Made by a program: the position numbers and the translations under genes | Assembly (NCBI GenBank): GCA_965153355.1 | Contig: OZ231127.1 | Coordinates: forward strand, 70,432,001 to 70,496,000 | Reading direction: 5' to 3' | Length of the DNA: 64,000 nucleotides | From: Flaccisagitta enflata | Taxonomy: Eukaryota > Chaetognatha > Sagittoidea > Aphragmophora | Shown here: positions 35,716-46,158 of the stretch, piece after piece | Layout: the number at the start of each line of letters is the position of its first letter | Position numbering within the stretch: position 1 is the stretch's first letter | Notes under the pieces: generated by a model | What the model was told of the DNA's origin: nothing | Seen by the model: the letters and a program-made list of their open reading frames with translations, nothing else | Database searches by the model: none

Positions 35716-37275
35716 ATGGAGGATGAGGCGATGGAGCCGAGGAGGGTGGAGTCGGAGGAGGTGCCGGTGGAGTATGGAAATAGTGATTTGGTGTTGCCAG
35801 GGGGTCCGCAGTTGGCGGTGGCGGTGGAGAAGGATGGGGAGAGGAAGAAGAAGAGTAGGACGGAAGTAGGAGACATGGTGGGATCCTTCCGGATGTGTAG
35901 AGGTTCCAACGCGTTGACGGAAGAGTTTGATGAGTGGCAGTTCTCGACCGAAGCGCAGAGAGACATCATGGCCACCAATTTAGCGGTCTTGGTGTTCTTC
36001 CATATCGGTCAGAAGCGCTACCCCAACGTTTATGTGGCCCAGCTGATCAAGGTCGATGGCGAAATGGACTGGATCCTGGTCGAGGATGGTTTCGACATCT
36101 ACAAAATCGGCCATGCGATGGGCTCGCGCCTGCGTCACCTGTCGGTGCTGTTGTGGTGTGGTCAGGGGCAGGTGAAGATGGCGATGCGGAGATTTGCGAA
36201 GAAGCCGGGGGTGTGTACGGCGTATGGGCTGTGGGAGCCGGAGACGAGGGAGCCGCCGCGGTGGCCGTGTTTGCGCGGCGACTCGGCGATGGAGGAGCAT
36301 GAGGTGGTGGTGCGGTTTAAGGAGGCGGTGGCGACGGAGGACGCGAAGAAGAGGAAGGGGAAGCTGAGGATCGCGGAGTTGGATGGGTTGTTGACGGCGG
36401 AGATGGATAAGTGGAGGAAGAGGGAGATGGTGTGGAATTCGAGTGGTGACGCGGGGCCGGAAAGGGCAGTGAGGATGCCCAATCAATTGTGGGGGGGCCC
36501 TCTCCTTCCTGAGTGAGCGTGGTGCGGGCGGTGGCGAGAACGTGGGCCGGAGCCCAAGGACTTGGAAGCGGAGGATGTGGTGGTGCGTAGGCAGGGGGAG
36601 GGAGGAGGAGCGGAGGATGAGGAAGAAGGAGAGCGGGGAGGAATGACGAAGAAGCAGGAGAGGCAGAAGAGGAAGAATATGAAGTTTAGGGAGAATAGGA
36701 GGAAGAGGCATCTGGAGTATAAGGAGGAGAGAGATGGATTGAAGGAGCAGATTGAGGAGAAGAGGAAGCAAATGGAAGAGGTGAAGGCGGAGGTTGAGCG
36801 GGAGAAGAAAGAGAAGTTGGAAGGAATGCAGCGGGAAATGGAGGAGTTGGAGAAGGAGATGAAAGAGAAGGCGAAAGAAAGGAAGGAGAGGGAAAAGCCC
36901 TCCAAGAAGAAGAAGAAGCAGGAGGAGGAGGGTGCTGCCGGGGGTGTGCCAGCAACCACTCAAGGCGCCGACCCGCGTCGTCCTTCGCTTCATCTTCATC
37001 TAGAAAGGAAGCATCGAGGAGGGGAAGGCGATGGCTGCGCTCCGACGGACATCGTCCCCCACGGCGCTGTCTCCCAACCCTCCAGAACCCATCGTCGGCA
37101 GAATGGGCGTGGAAATGGTCGTGGTAATGGCCGCGGCCGTGGAGGTTGGCACCGCGACCACGGCGGTTTCCGGTCCAACCAGTCCATGGATGATGAGGAC
37201 CTATCGCGGCGATACAGGGAGGCGACGCCTTTCCTCCCCAATGCGTCGTTCTCCACCCCCCCCGTCGAGGTTTGA
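35716..37275 (+). CDS. Unrecognised accessory ORF between integrase and 3' LTR
   Basis: One frame is open from ATG 35716 to 37275 except for a single TGA at 36514-36516. The first part (about 266 codons) is a mixed globular-looking protein with AVLVFFHIGQKRYPNVYVAQ and several tryptophans. The second part (beyond the TGA) is a long Lys/Glu/Arg coiled coil, then a basic tail with repeated GRGNGRG units resembling RGG-type nucleic-acid binding. There is no signal peptide or membrane segment, so it does not look like an envelope gene despite its position. The plus strand is G-rich here, and codons favour G at the third position. I do not recognise the family. It could be element-encoded or captured. 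Confidence 0.6.
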
Positions 37276-37638
37276 GGACTTTTTTCGCGGGGTGTGTTTG
37301 CTAGGGCGGACTGCGGCGTCGGAAGCGATGGCACCTGTTGCCACCTCATCGCCGTCAGCATCTCGCCCTCGACATCGCGGACACGGTGGCCAGCGTCATG
37401 GGCATCAGCAGCAGCAGCATCGTCAACAACCGCCAGCCGCTGATCCGGACGCGCAGCGTGGTCCGCAGCCACACGGGCAGCGTGGCGCGGCGCCTTCGCG
37501 TCGCGCGTCGCGCGCTCCTCTGCGCCCGTCCGTTCGTCCGCTCATTCAGTGACTTGGTCCTTGGTCTCTCCTCGTTTTTTTTTTTTTTTTGAGGCGGGAC
37601 GGTGTGACTGAGTTGGAATAGGATTCCAACGGGGGGAC
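37276..37638 (+). other. 3' untranslated region of the BEL/Pao element
   Basis: GC-rich sequence, then a T15 run at 37576 and a short purine run (GGGGGGAC) just before the 3' LTR that could be the polypurine tract. A short open frame (37338-37592) overlaps. Whether it is coding is unclear. Confidence 0.5.
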
Positions 37639-38191
37639 TGTGGAATATCGTTGATATTTTGGCATTTGGCGCCTTTGTACTGCGATTTATTTCATTGTTC
37701 TCTCGTTGGCGTTACTGTTCATTCGCTTGTGATGATATACTTGATTCTCTGGATGCATTCTTTCTTTCAGTTTATCAGTGTATTTTAACAAGCAATTCAA
37801 CCTGGAAGCACTTTAGGGATTGTAGTGGAACCTGTGGTGAGTGTACTTGGCTACATTTGTTGACAATTGATGTGAATTGATTGAGGTAGTTACTAATGAT
37901 ACACACTAGCTAGTTAGTTGGTAGGCTCTAACCAATTTCCCCCCCCCTCTCTCTTCTGTTCTCTCTCTTTCTCTTCCTGTATATAATAGTTTAAATACAC
38001 TTTCTTACCTAGTGATTAGAGACAGCATCCACAGACTGACGTTGGAACTAGCGCCACCGGAAGTGACGTTATCGGCGTGATTGGCGTGGCGATGACGTAT
38101 TCAAACCGGAAGTGGCGTCTTCAGTCGGAAGTTGCGTGGACGGCAAGATCCTAATGACGGTACGAGACAGTATTTTCTACGGTTCTTCACA
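37639..38191 (+). repeat. 3' LTR
   Basis: 553 bp, same length as the 5' LTR with about six substitutions, three of them adjacent (GAC versus TGT). Followed by GCCTA at 38192-38196. Confidence 0.95.
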
Positions 38192-38196
38192 GCCTA

Positions 38197-38591
38197 CTTG
38201 GCCTTGTGCTTGTTGATGTAAGCATGACCAATGTACGGACGGACGGACAGACAGACAGACCTGATATGATATAGATGTGCGTTTATACGACTTAAAAAAC
38301 TCATTTTCTGTGAATTTCTTCTTTTAACCATTCCAGAAGAAGAAAAAGCAGCACGAGCACAGGCATGGAAAGGATATAATCAATTGAATGTGCGCGACTC
38401 AGAGCCAGAACCATTAACCGGATTGGAAAAAACTACATGCGTGACGAAGGCAAATGGCTGATGGTACCCTTTGATTGCCCCCCCCCCTTAATCATTTGAA
38501 TTTCTTACCTTTATGGTCGAAGAATCATTGATTTTCTTTCTGGGTTGTGAACTAAGAGTTTGCAAGAGCTCATGGCCGAGGGTTCAGGCTA
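38197..38591. other. Non-coding flank with a family H-like tail
   Basis: 38236-38260 is a GGAC/AGAC tract followed by a weak hairpin (about 38272-38292) and an A-run, like a decayed family H end. The rest is unassigned. Confidence 0.45.
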
Positions 38592-38880
38592 AACACGGCT
38601 ACCCTAGTCGCGTGCGGGTGGGCAGGGGCTGTCACTTGATCATTTGGGCAAGCAGTGAGGCCATAGACCGCACAAAAAAGAAAAAAAAGAAAGAAAAATG
38701 TAAAGTGTGACAGACGGATGGACGGACGGACGGACGGACGGACGGACGGACGGACGGACGGACGGACGGATGGACGGACGGACGGACGGATGGACGGACG
38801 GACGGACGGATAAATGGACGGACGGACGGATGGATCGACCAACCGACAAAGCGGGGTGTAGAGATACAACTGCGATCACG
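38592..38880 (-). mobile_element. Family H element with long GGAC microsatellite
   Basis: AACACGGCTACCCTAGTCGC, GCGGGTGGGCAGGGGC and CATTTGGGCAAGCAG lead to about 30 GGAC units with ATGG variants (38714-38838), then GACAAAGCGGGGTGTAGAG. The terminal hairpin is decayed (AGATACAACTGCGATCACGG). The array is unusually long for the family. Confidence 0.8.
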
Positions 38881-39061
38881 GACAGGATCTTGAAATTTAA
38901 GGCTGAATGGATTCTGATTTCACGGGAACAAGTCTCTTTCGTGAGCGTTGTCGCCGAAAAAAGCTATTTCAACCGTTAGAATTGTTGTTTTGATCATTTT
39001 TTCGGAAATATCCCTCCAAATCTCCAAAATAACATTCAAATTCCCTTTAGTGAAGTGAGTG

Positions 39062-39066
<5 letters not shown>

Positions 39067-39108
<42 letters not shown>

Positions 39109-39110
39109 AT
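39067..39110 (+). repeat. GA microsatellite
   Basis: GA dinucleotide run with one AAAG interruption. Confidence 0.9.
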
Positions 39111-39180
39111 ATGAGTAAGTCAGAAACAGAAAAAGTAAGCCCAACAAGGCAACAGTCGCGTGCTCTAAGACACCAACTGC

Positions 39181-39232
39181 GGATGGACCGATCGACATAC
39201 TTATCCGTTAAAAGTCGCGTTTGCGACAGAGT
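39181..39232 (-). mobile_element. Family H element, hairpin-end fragment
   Basis: GGATGGACCGATCGACAT, then TTATCCGTTAAA and the short hairpin (A)GTCGC-GTTT-GCGAC(A) at 39213-39228. Confidence 0.5.
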
Positions 39233-39348
39233 TTGAGGCAGTCAGAGAGTCAGAAACAAATCGAGGCACTCCAACGCAAACCGCAAAATGCAAACGCGCT
39301 TAAACGCCCTCACACGCAAACGCACGCCAACAAGCAAGAAGCAGAGAG

Positions 39349-39490
<142 letters not shown>

Positions 39491-39780
39491 AAAAAGAAGA
39501 AGACACAGAAGGCCCGAGAAAAATAGAGACAGGCCGAGAAAAAGACAAATCAGGACAGATGGAGACAGCAACACAAGGAGACAAACTTACAAAGACAGAG
39601 AAAGAAATAACAGAACATTTGTCAGTGGTAGAGACAGAGGGAGACAGACGGATGGACAGACATAATCCTCCTATGGCCCGCAAAGGAAATGCCAGAAGAT
39701 CTGGGAAGGAAATGAGAGGAGGCTGACCTTTTATACCGCCCACTTGAATGGCGTAATGCTAGACCCAACACGAAAATGGA

Positions 39781-40007
39781 GGGAGAAAAGAAAGAAAGAG
39801 AGAAAGAGAAAGAGAGAAAGAGAGAAAGAGAGAAATGGAGAAAGAGAGAAATAAGGAAAGAAAGAAAGAAAAAAAGAGAAAGAAAGAAAGAAAGAAAAAA
39901 AAAAGAAAGAAAGAAAGAAAAAAAAAGAAAGAAAGAAAGAAAGAAAGAAAGAAAAAAAAGGAAAAAGAGAAAGAAAGAAAAAAAAGAAACAAAGAAACAA
40001 AGAAACA

Positions 40008-40079
<72 letters not shown>

Positions 40080-40165
40080 AGGGAAGGAAGAAAGAAGGAA
40101 AGAAAGAAAGAAAGAAGGAAAGAAAGAAAGAAAGAAAGACAGAGAGAAAGAAGGCAAGAAGTAGA
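39781..40165 (+). repeat. GAAA-type microsatellite
   Basis: About 385 bp of imperfect AAAG tetramers with regular purity at 40005-40080. Lys/Arg/Glu and Phe/Leu/Ser translations in all frames are artefacts. Confidence 0.95.
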
Positions 40166-40628
40166 AAAAGAGAGAGAGGAAAAAAAAGAATAGAAGAGTT
40201 AGTATGGTAAAACTAGGCAGGGGCAGTGATGGAGACGACTATCAAAACATTTTGGCAGGGGAAGTGATACCAGAAAAGCTCACAGACACTGAAAAAACGC
40301 TACGGACCAACATGTCAAGAATCGACTTAACTACGGACCGACGGACCTACGTAATAGGCGTGGAATCTATCAGTCAAGAGGATAGACCGACAAAATAAAA
40401 AAGAAAAAGAGTTGTGGAAAGACCGAGAAATCTGAGTTACTAAGAAAAAGCGAAAGAAAAGCGAATGGCCGCGGGGCAAATAGAACGAATCGATGAGCAG
40501 CTCACGGAAGAGCGCGAGAGGGAATGAGACGTGTCGTTGTTGTTGCAATATCTTGTCATGGGTCAACAAGCTTTTCTACGACAAATATCAAGACGATTCA
40601 ATGGCCATTTGCTTGTTAAAAGGGAGAG

Positions 40629-40632
<4 letters not shown>
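40166..40632. other. Unassigned non-coding sequence
   Basis: No coding or repeat structure was recognised. A decayed GGGCAGGGGCAGTGATGG patch at 40217 hints at a family H relic. Confidence 0.4.
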
Positions 40633-41273
<641 letters not shown>

Positions 41274-41324
<51 letters not shown>

Positions 41325-41325
41325 G
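41274..41325 (+). repeat. GACA microsatellite
   Basis: About 12 uninterrupted CAGA/GACA units. Confidence 0.95.
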
Positions 41326-41568
41326 ACACAGAGGGTTGAAGAGACAGACAAACACAAAAACAGAGTCACTCCGACAAACATACCGGGAGAGAACCACCTT
41401 ATGGCCCGCAAAATTCGTATTTGGTAGCCTAGCCTTCTTAAATCACTGTGCCGCGTCAGTGTCAGTCTGGCGTCCGTCCGTCCGTCCGTCCGTTGGGACT
41501 TCCCTCTGATAATCAGCCGTGCCTCTTTGGACTCTTTGGATGCTCTCAAGCACGTTCTGCATCACTTG

Positions 41569-41708
41569 TAGGGGTTGAGGAAGCGGTTGACCGTTTACAA
41601 TTTGGAGCATGGGATAGCTACTAGTATTTCAACTGTAACATGGAGGCGGAAGCGGAAGCGGTGGAAACGGCATAGGATTAATAAGAATTAACCGCTTCCA
41701 CATCCCTA
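41569..41708. mobile_element. 140-bp hAT-type MITE, copy 2
   Basis: The ends TAGGGGTTGAGGAAGCGGTT and AACCGCTTCCACATCCCTA are inverted. Flanks ATCACTTG and ATCACTTC match at 7 of 8 positions, a slightly decayed 8-bp duplication. Internal AGCTACTAGTATTT and GGAAGCGGAAGCGG blocks align with the inverted copy at 15605-15740. Confidence 0.8.
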
Positions 41709-42224
41709 ATCACTTCCCTAACCTGATGATCAATATTCTTCCGCTATTAATACCCCTGCACTGCGCGCTCCCGCGCAACATGGAACATTCACTATTTTTT
41801 TACCAACTCTAACGCCATCTTAAATCCTTGACGCATTAATTCCAATGTTGATGTCTGTACCGGCGAACGAGCGCCATTCAACGAAATCCATTGAAGGGAA
41901 AATGACGTGGAAGCATTGGAAATACAATGACCCCGACGCCCTCGTCCCTCGATGACTGCAAACTTCCTCGCTTAGCGCTACCACCGGCGCGGCGCTGCGG
42001 TTGGCGCTTTTACCGACGCTGCTCCGCTTATGCTTGTCACCAACTTGGGAATAAAAAAGTCGTCAACATATTCTTACGGTTTACAGTTAGGAAAAATAAA
42101 GACTGACAGTCAAGCAGAGCAGAGAGACAGATAGAAAACCTAAGCCGGAGAGAAAGTCCTCTATAGACGTATAATTTAGTTCAAAATGTATTATTTCTTC
42201 TTTTTTTAAAAAGTTTTTGTCTTC
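41709..42224. other. Unassigned non-coding sequence
   Basis: No coding or repeat structure was recognised. Confidence 0.4.
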
Positions 42225-42760
42225 TCAAAAAAACATGAAAAACTTCACATTTTTTTGTCTTTCAGTTATTGTAAAATTCTCTAAGCGCACAAACACTTTG
42301 TCCCTTTCATCGTAGTTAGGAGTTAATACATTCAAATTCACGTGAAAAGAGCTTTTTTCCCTCACGTAGCATCCAGCTTTACTAGTGTCCACTCTAATTT
42401 CCCGCAAAACTTCCATTTTACTCAGTTCCCTCACTTCATTTCTTCTTTTCAAACAAAATTACGCATGTGTTTGTTCTCCCCTTTCTTCCTACAGAGTCTG
42501 CCTTCCCTGCCATGTTGCACTCCATTTGATGCCGCGTCAGTGCCATCGCGGCTCCAATCACCAAGTCGAAAATTTACACTCAAATCGTGACCAAATCGCA
42601 TCCGGACATGGGCAACCACCTTCCTTCCGAGCAAAAACATCACCATCAACACAGCAAAAAAGACGAAGAGGCCTTTTATATACAGACCCAAAGCGTCAAG
42701 CCATTTCAGCTCAAATTCGACCTCCGGAATTTCAATTTCTTTGGTTGGTACTGTATCCAC
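42225..42760 (-). other. Two overlapping ORFs of doubtful coding status
   Basis: Frames 42449-42760 and 42225-42452 are open on the minus strand downstream of the other Polinton ORFs. The first contains a hydrophobic stretch (GLFVFFAVLMVMFLLG) that could span a membrane. The second shows no motif. Their first ATG codons lie inside the frames. They may be remnants of capsid or other genes, or chance. Confidence 0.3.
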
Positions 42761-42845
42761 AAAGGTCGATACCGTGGACTAGCTATCAATGGGTTCCAAA
42801 TCCACAGAGGTCGGTCTTGATAATTCTGTGAAAGTCACATTTGTG

Positions 42846-43289
42846 CTATTTGTCCATAACGGCCCCACCGAAGCAAATTAGATTCCTGAAGTGACATTCA
42901 TCATTTTTTTTTCTGTTACACACAAAGTAAAACACAATTTTATACATTTTTGAAGTGAAATAGGGCTTTTTGCTACCTTCTACAGTGAAATATGTATATA
43001 CACCATCATTTTTCCTCACAGCACTCTCCCCTAAACAATTCAGGTACCGCGCTTTGCCTATTGTCATGTTTTTAAACACCTTTAATTCGTAGTATGAGAA
43101 TTTGGCCTCAGATACAGGGGCAAAACTATACACATTGCCCAAAAGAAAGTAAAATAGACCATAGTAGTTAAACCGTTGCAAAACGATATAGTATCGATCA
43201 CCAAAGCTTCCATGACTTTCCTTAAAACCCAGATTCTCTTTAGCACTGTTGTTTTGTACCTTTACTACACAGTACAACTCAATATTCAT
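42846..43289 (-). CDS. Hypothetical protein of the Polinton-like cluster
   Basis: 147 codons from ATG at 43289, rich in Tyr and Phe with alternating hydrophobic residues, suggesting beta structure. There are no transmembrane segments or recognised motif. Its start overlaps the end of the integrase frame (stop at 43286-43288) in an ATGA arrangement. Position next to integrase and the uninterrupted frame support a real gene. Function unknown. Confidence 0.5.
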   Translation of the reverse strand: MNIELYCVVKVQNNSAKENLGFKESHGSFGDRYYIVLQRFNYYGLFYFLLGNVYSFAPVSEAKFSYYELKVFKNMTIGKARYLNCLGESAVRKNDGVYTYFTVEGSKKPYFTSKMYKIVFYFVCNRKKNDECHFRNLICFGGAVMDK

Positions 43290-44112
43290 TGGATTTTTGA
43301 GATTTTTTTCAAATACTTCCTACTTTTAATCCTATGAGAGTGTTTCATCATGGCGACCTGTTTTTGGTTTTGATTTATCATATCTTTACTTGAATAGCCG
43401 TTAAACACAGCACGACCTCGACTATTCATGATTTTTTAAACTGCCAGTAGTCTCTCAGGCCACTTCATAACTCCACTGCTCTCATCATTTTGCAGGCTTC
43501 TCTCAATCATCATTTTTGCCGTTCTAATAGCATGCTCAGCGAAAACCGAACCCTTACCCTTCCTCTCAAGTCTTCTAGGTGGTATAGGGTTAGATTTAAT
43601 ACCATGCATTTTTAAAAACGATAAAAAAGATTTGAGCCAAATTCCTGTCCATAGTCGCTACTGAACATGTTGAAGCGTTCAGGCAAATCGTCAGAGTTAT
43701 AAAACACAAATTCAAAAGCTGCAATCACATCTTTTGCTCGAGTTGACTTCAACGGGGCCAAAAATGTCATTAATGACAACGAATCAATTAACAGCGAGAA
43801 TCATTTTTGTAGCGTCAGTCCCCGCACTGTGATGTTACTAAAAAGGGCTAAATCACCATGCATCCAGTAAAAAAAATCAGGTGCCAAAATCATAGCTCTG
43901 GATGTCTCACTTTTTAATCTTTCAGAGTCATTTCGTATGACCAAACCGCTGGACTGCTGCCCTTCAAGAAATTCTTCTATTTCTTCTTTATTTACATCAA
44001 ATCCTCTTTTACTTAAATATTTATGAATTTCATTCTTATTCTTTGACCAGAAATGTGGAGATTCTTTCTTCTGAAGCGCAGAAGTCCAAGTTTTTCTCAC
44101 ACTAGATCTCAT
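43286..44112 (-). pseudogene. Polinton-type integrase, broken
   Basis: A retroviral-like DDE integrase that would insert the element into host DNA. From ATG at 44112, a helical N-terminal region with EEIEEFLEGQQ precedes HGDLALF (first acidic residue). An in-frame TGA lies at 43801-43803. The next segment holds LIDSLSLMTFLAPLKS and FSSDYGQEFGS (second aspartate). A frameshift follows near 43640, then KGKGSVFAEHAIRTAK (candidate catalytic glutamate). A TAA occurs at 43436-43438, with open frame beyond to 43286. The order and spacing match Polinton integrases. The three breaks make it non-functional. The final segment has no recognised domain. Confidence 0.8.
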
Positions 44113-44753
44113 TTTCTTTCTCTTTCTTCCCAGGTGTGGAGCGACCAAAGGCAGACTTCACGCCTGTCGTCCAACTTTGCAGTCAACCTAGGAGATCGGC
44201 GTAAAGAATTCAAAGATTGGTCATCAAGGCCAAATTTTTTCGCAGCCGGCGTCAAATTTTCCTCCTCCTCATCCGCGCCTCTTTGACGCTTCCTCCCTTT
44301 CTCCTTCACTTCCTGCCGTCCTACCGACGATTCATCTGCCACAACATGCGCGTCCGACGTGTTATTTTCAACAGCACCATCTACAGCTTCATTCGCGTCA
44401 ACTCCAATATCTTCATTGTTTGCAGGTACCACATTTAAAGCAGCTTTATCCTTTTCTCTTATGGTACTAATTTTTATTAAATCGTCTTTGATCGCAACGG
44501 AATCGCCCGATCGAATTGCGTGTACAGCAGTTTTTATATGCAAAAGTCCCTCCAAAAATAGAGTTAATCCTATCGGTAAATTAGCCGCGTCATTTTTCAC
44601 ACAGAATTGAATCAAATTTTTTATATTCGTGAATCTGATGGTTTCGGATGCTACAATGATCTCGAGAGAGTTTCTATCGTAGCTCATATACTCACTTTGG
44701 TTTATTGACTGCAAAATAGTCTCACCCAATTCTCTTTCTTTGGCACCATTCAA
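44109..44753 (-). CDS. Hypothetical protein of the Polinton-like cluster
   Basis: The frame is open from 44753, though no ATG lies at its edge. The first internal ATG is about 22 codons in (before SYDRNSLEIIV). The N-terminal half is a mixed helical domain with NLIQFCVKN and LPIGLTLFLEGLLHIKT. The C-terminal half is acidic then strongly basic (KEKGRKRQRG), ending in Arg/Glu. The stop TGA overlaps the integrase ATG (ATGA). A frameshift could join it to the ORF just upstream (44759-44995). Unknown function. The basic stretch could be a nuclear localisation or DNA-binding signal. Confidence 0.5.
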   Translation of the reverse strand: MNGAKERELGETILQSINQSEYMSYDRNSLEIIVASETIRFTNIKNLIQFCVKNDAANLPIGLTLFLEGLLHIKTAVHAIRSGDSVAIKDDLIKISTIREKDKAALNVVPANNEDIGVDANEAVDGAVENNTSDAHVVADESSVGRQEVKEKGRKRQRGADEEEENLTPAAKKFGLDDQSLNSLRRSPRLTAKLDDRREVCLWSLHTWEERERK

Positions 44754-44758
44754 ATCAC

Positions 44759-44995
44759 TTAAATTACATCATATTCACTTCTTGAAGCCGCTGCATCGCC
44801 GTTGTTCACGCCATTGTCCGGTCTTGAATTGATTGCTTCCCCACTTTTCAGCAAGGATAACTTTTTTCCATCAATCAATCCTTTTATCCGTTCTATTTTT
44901 TGCTCGCACGATATGCCCGTGTCATCTATAACTGCAGTCAAATGTGGTGATTTTATGTATGACGTCTGTGTGCTTCTACTCATTGTTTTTCCCAC
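44759..44995 (-). CDS. Small hypothetical ORF, possibly the start of the next one
   Basis: 78 codons, soluble and Lys/Ser/Asp-rich, containing CEQKIERIKGLIDGKKLSLL. The stop lies six bases upstream of the open frame at 44753. Together they could be one gene split by a small indel, or two genes. No family was recognised. Confidence 0.4.
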   Translation of the reverse strand: MGKTMSRSTQTSYIKSPHLTAVIDDTGISCEQKIERIKGLIDGKKLSLLKSGEAINSRPDNGVNNGDAAASRSEYDVI

Positions 44996-45003
44996 AAAAT
45001 TCT

Positions 45004-45135
45004 AATCCAAACTTGGACTATAATTCGGCCTGAATAGGTGTCATTCCACTTCAACCTTGGACTATAGTTCAATCTGGGTAGGTGTCATTTCAATTCAGCC
45101 CTGGACTATAATTCATTCTGAGTAGATGTCTTTAA
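45004..45135 (-). repeat. About 50-bp tandem repeat, three copies
   Basis: TTGGACTATAATTC followed by GAATAGGTGTCATT-like words recurs three times with modest divergence, between two Polinton ORFs. Confidence 0.75.
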
Positions 45136-45464
45136 TCGTCACATTCAATGCAATTGCTGATAAAATCAGCTATCAAGTAATTATTAAAAAGTTTTTTCTC
45201 CCTTTCATCGCACTTGATAAATCTTTTTTTTCGTTTTTTCAACGAGATTTTATCATCCTTTAAAAAATTCAGTAATTTTTTAAATTTTAAAATTTTACGA
45301 CGAGTTGACGATGAGAAACAGGATTTCAGTTTTTTCTTTTTGGAATTGCTTATAATTTCGACAACGCAAAGAAACACGTTTCTCTTTAATTGTTTGTCAA
45401 ACAATGTATCTGTCACACAAGCTTCCAGTAGGGCCTTCAGATTTTTCTTTTTTCTGCAAGCCAT
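45132..45464 (-). CDS. Lysine-rich small protein, Polinton/adintovirus type
   Basis: 110 codons from ATG at 45464. The layout is a short N-terminal LKALLEA helix, a hydrophobic helix with LCVVEII, then a basic segment of the kind RKILKFKKLLNFLKDDKISL followed by KKRKKRF. Many animal Polintons and adintoviruses encode a similarly sized protein with this order (helix, leucine-rich helix, H/R-K-x-L-x-x-L, basic patch). It is usually regarded as a small core or capsid-associated protein. Assignment rests on pattern only. Here it lies 16 bases downstream of the ATPase stop, as is common in the group. Confidence 0.6.
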   Translation of the reverse strand: MACRKKKNLKALLEACVTDTLFDKQLKRNVFLCVVEIISNSKKKKLKSCFSSSTRRKILKFKKLLNFLKDDKISLKKRKKRFIKCDEREKKLFNNYLIADFISNCIECDD

Positions 45465-45480
45465 GAGTCATCCTTTTTGC

Positions 45481-46158
45481 CTACTTGGCATCTACCTCGC
45501 CGTCGTCACTCAGCTCGCTCTCACTTGACTGGTGAAATGATAAAACTGGTCCAGGTTGACTCATCATCACATTTGTAAAAACCGTAGGACGTTTCATGTG
45601 TGTCGATATGCAAATTACCATGCATTGATATTGTTGGCTTTGCACATGTTTCTCGAACAAGGTCCATAAAGACGCATCACCCTTCACTGGAATTAAGTAG
45701 TTTTTTAGGTATCTCCTTAAACTCCGGGCCTCATGACTGGTTTTAAAGAGAATGAGATGGGTACTGTTATTCAGCATAGGATTCAATTTTGACGATTTTA
45801 AAAACATTTCAAAACTTTGCGTTGAATACATTAGTATGATGCCATAATGATGGACCCAGATTTGACTCATGACCAACAAAATTTCTCGTAGCTTTTCGTT
45901 GCTTCCAGTCTGAGGTGCAAAATCATCCACAATAATCACCGTACTGTTTTTATCAATACCTACTTGTTCAATGAAATCTTCTTCTGGCATTTTTCGCAAA
46001 AAAAGACTTTTAATGTCCTTTTCAGTTGACAAAAATTTTTTCGTTTTGATTACTGCGTCACACTCTTCTTGATAAAACCAGACCAACTTAGTAGGCTTCA
46101 CCCACAAATGATTTTCATGGTCTTTTATGGTCTCGTAAAAAAAAGTGCTTTTTCCTTT
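45481..46158 (-). pseudogene. Polinton packaging ATPase (FtsK/HerA-like), N-terminus missing
   Basis: This ATPase drives genome packaging in Polintons and related viruses. The frame from about 46158 begins in the Walker A loop (visible GKST) right after an in-frame TGA. It continues through a linker, and VIIVDDFAPQTGSNEKL is the Walker B region with paired aspartates. IILMYSTQS fits sensor positions, and HLILFKTSHEARSLRRYL is typical of this family. It ends in an acidic tail at 45481. Upstream of the Walker A loop no matching sequence remains. Either the first exon or start is lost, or an intron ends near 46155. The next 130 bases upstream are AT-rich and then the 70-bp repeats begin. Confidence 0.8.

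Larger units (their letters stand above)
28024..38191 (+). mobile_element. BEL/Pao LTR retrotransposon, complete insertion
   Basis: A 10.2-kb element bounded by two 553-bp direct repeats that start TG and end CA. The 5-bp duplication GCCTA flanks it at 28019-28023 and 38192-38196. Order inside is gag, A17-type aspartic protease, reverse transcriptase, RNase H, integrase, then an extra 3' ORF. Domain order and motifs place it in BEL/Pao rather than Gypsy or Copia. The two LTRs differ at about six positions with no length change, so insertion was recent, yet the coding region is broken many times. Confidence 0.95.
42225..46158 (-). mobile_element. Polinton/Maverick-type element, degraded fragment
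   Basis: A minus-strand cluster with an FtsK/HerA-like packaging ATPase, a small lysine-rich protein of the kind found in Polintons and adintoviruses, a retroviral-type integrase and several unknown ORFs. That combination is characteristic of Polintons. Protein-primed DNA polymerase B, major capsid and maturation protease genes are not visible. Terminal inverted repeats could not be located, so true borders are unknown. Stops and frameshifts show it is a decayed copy. Confidence 0.8.

Noticed and set aside
35980-36999. A 339-codon Leu/Pro/His-rich minus-strand frame
   Set aside because: It is the antisense of the purine-rich accessory ORF of the BEL/Pao element. Its composition follows from that bias, and it runs against the direction of the element.
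35716-37275. Envelope gene in the BEL/Pao element
   Set aside because: The location fits, but there is no signal peptide, transmembrane segment or cleavage-site pattern.
28024-38191. Gypsy-type classification of the LTR element
   Set aside because: The A17-like protease, VGG.SLND block, ASIFDPLGFL connector and DUF5641-like tail are BEL/Pao features.
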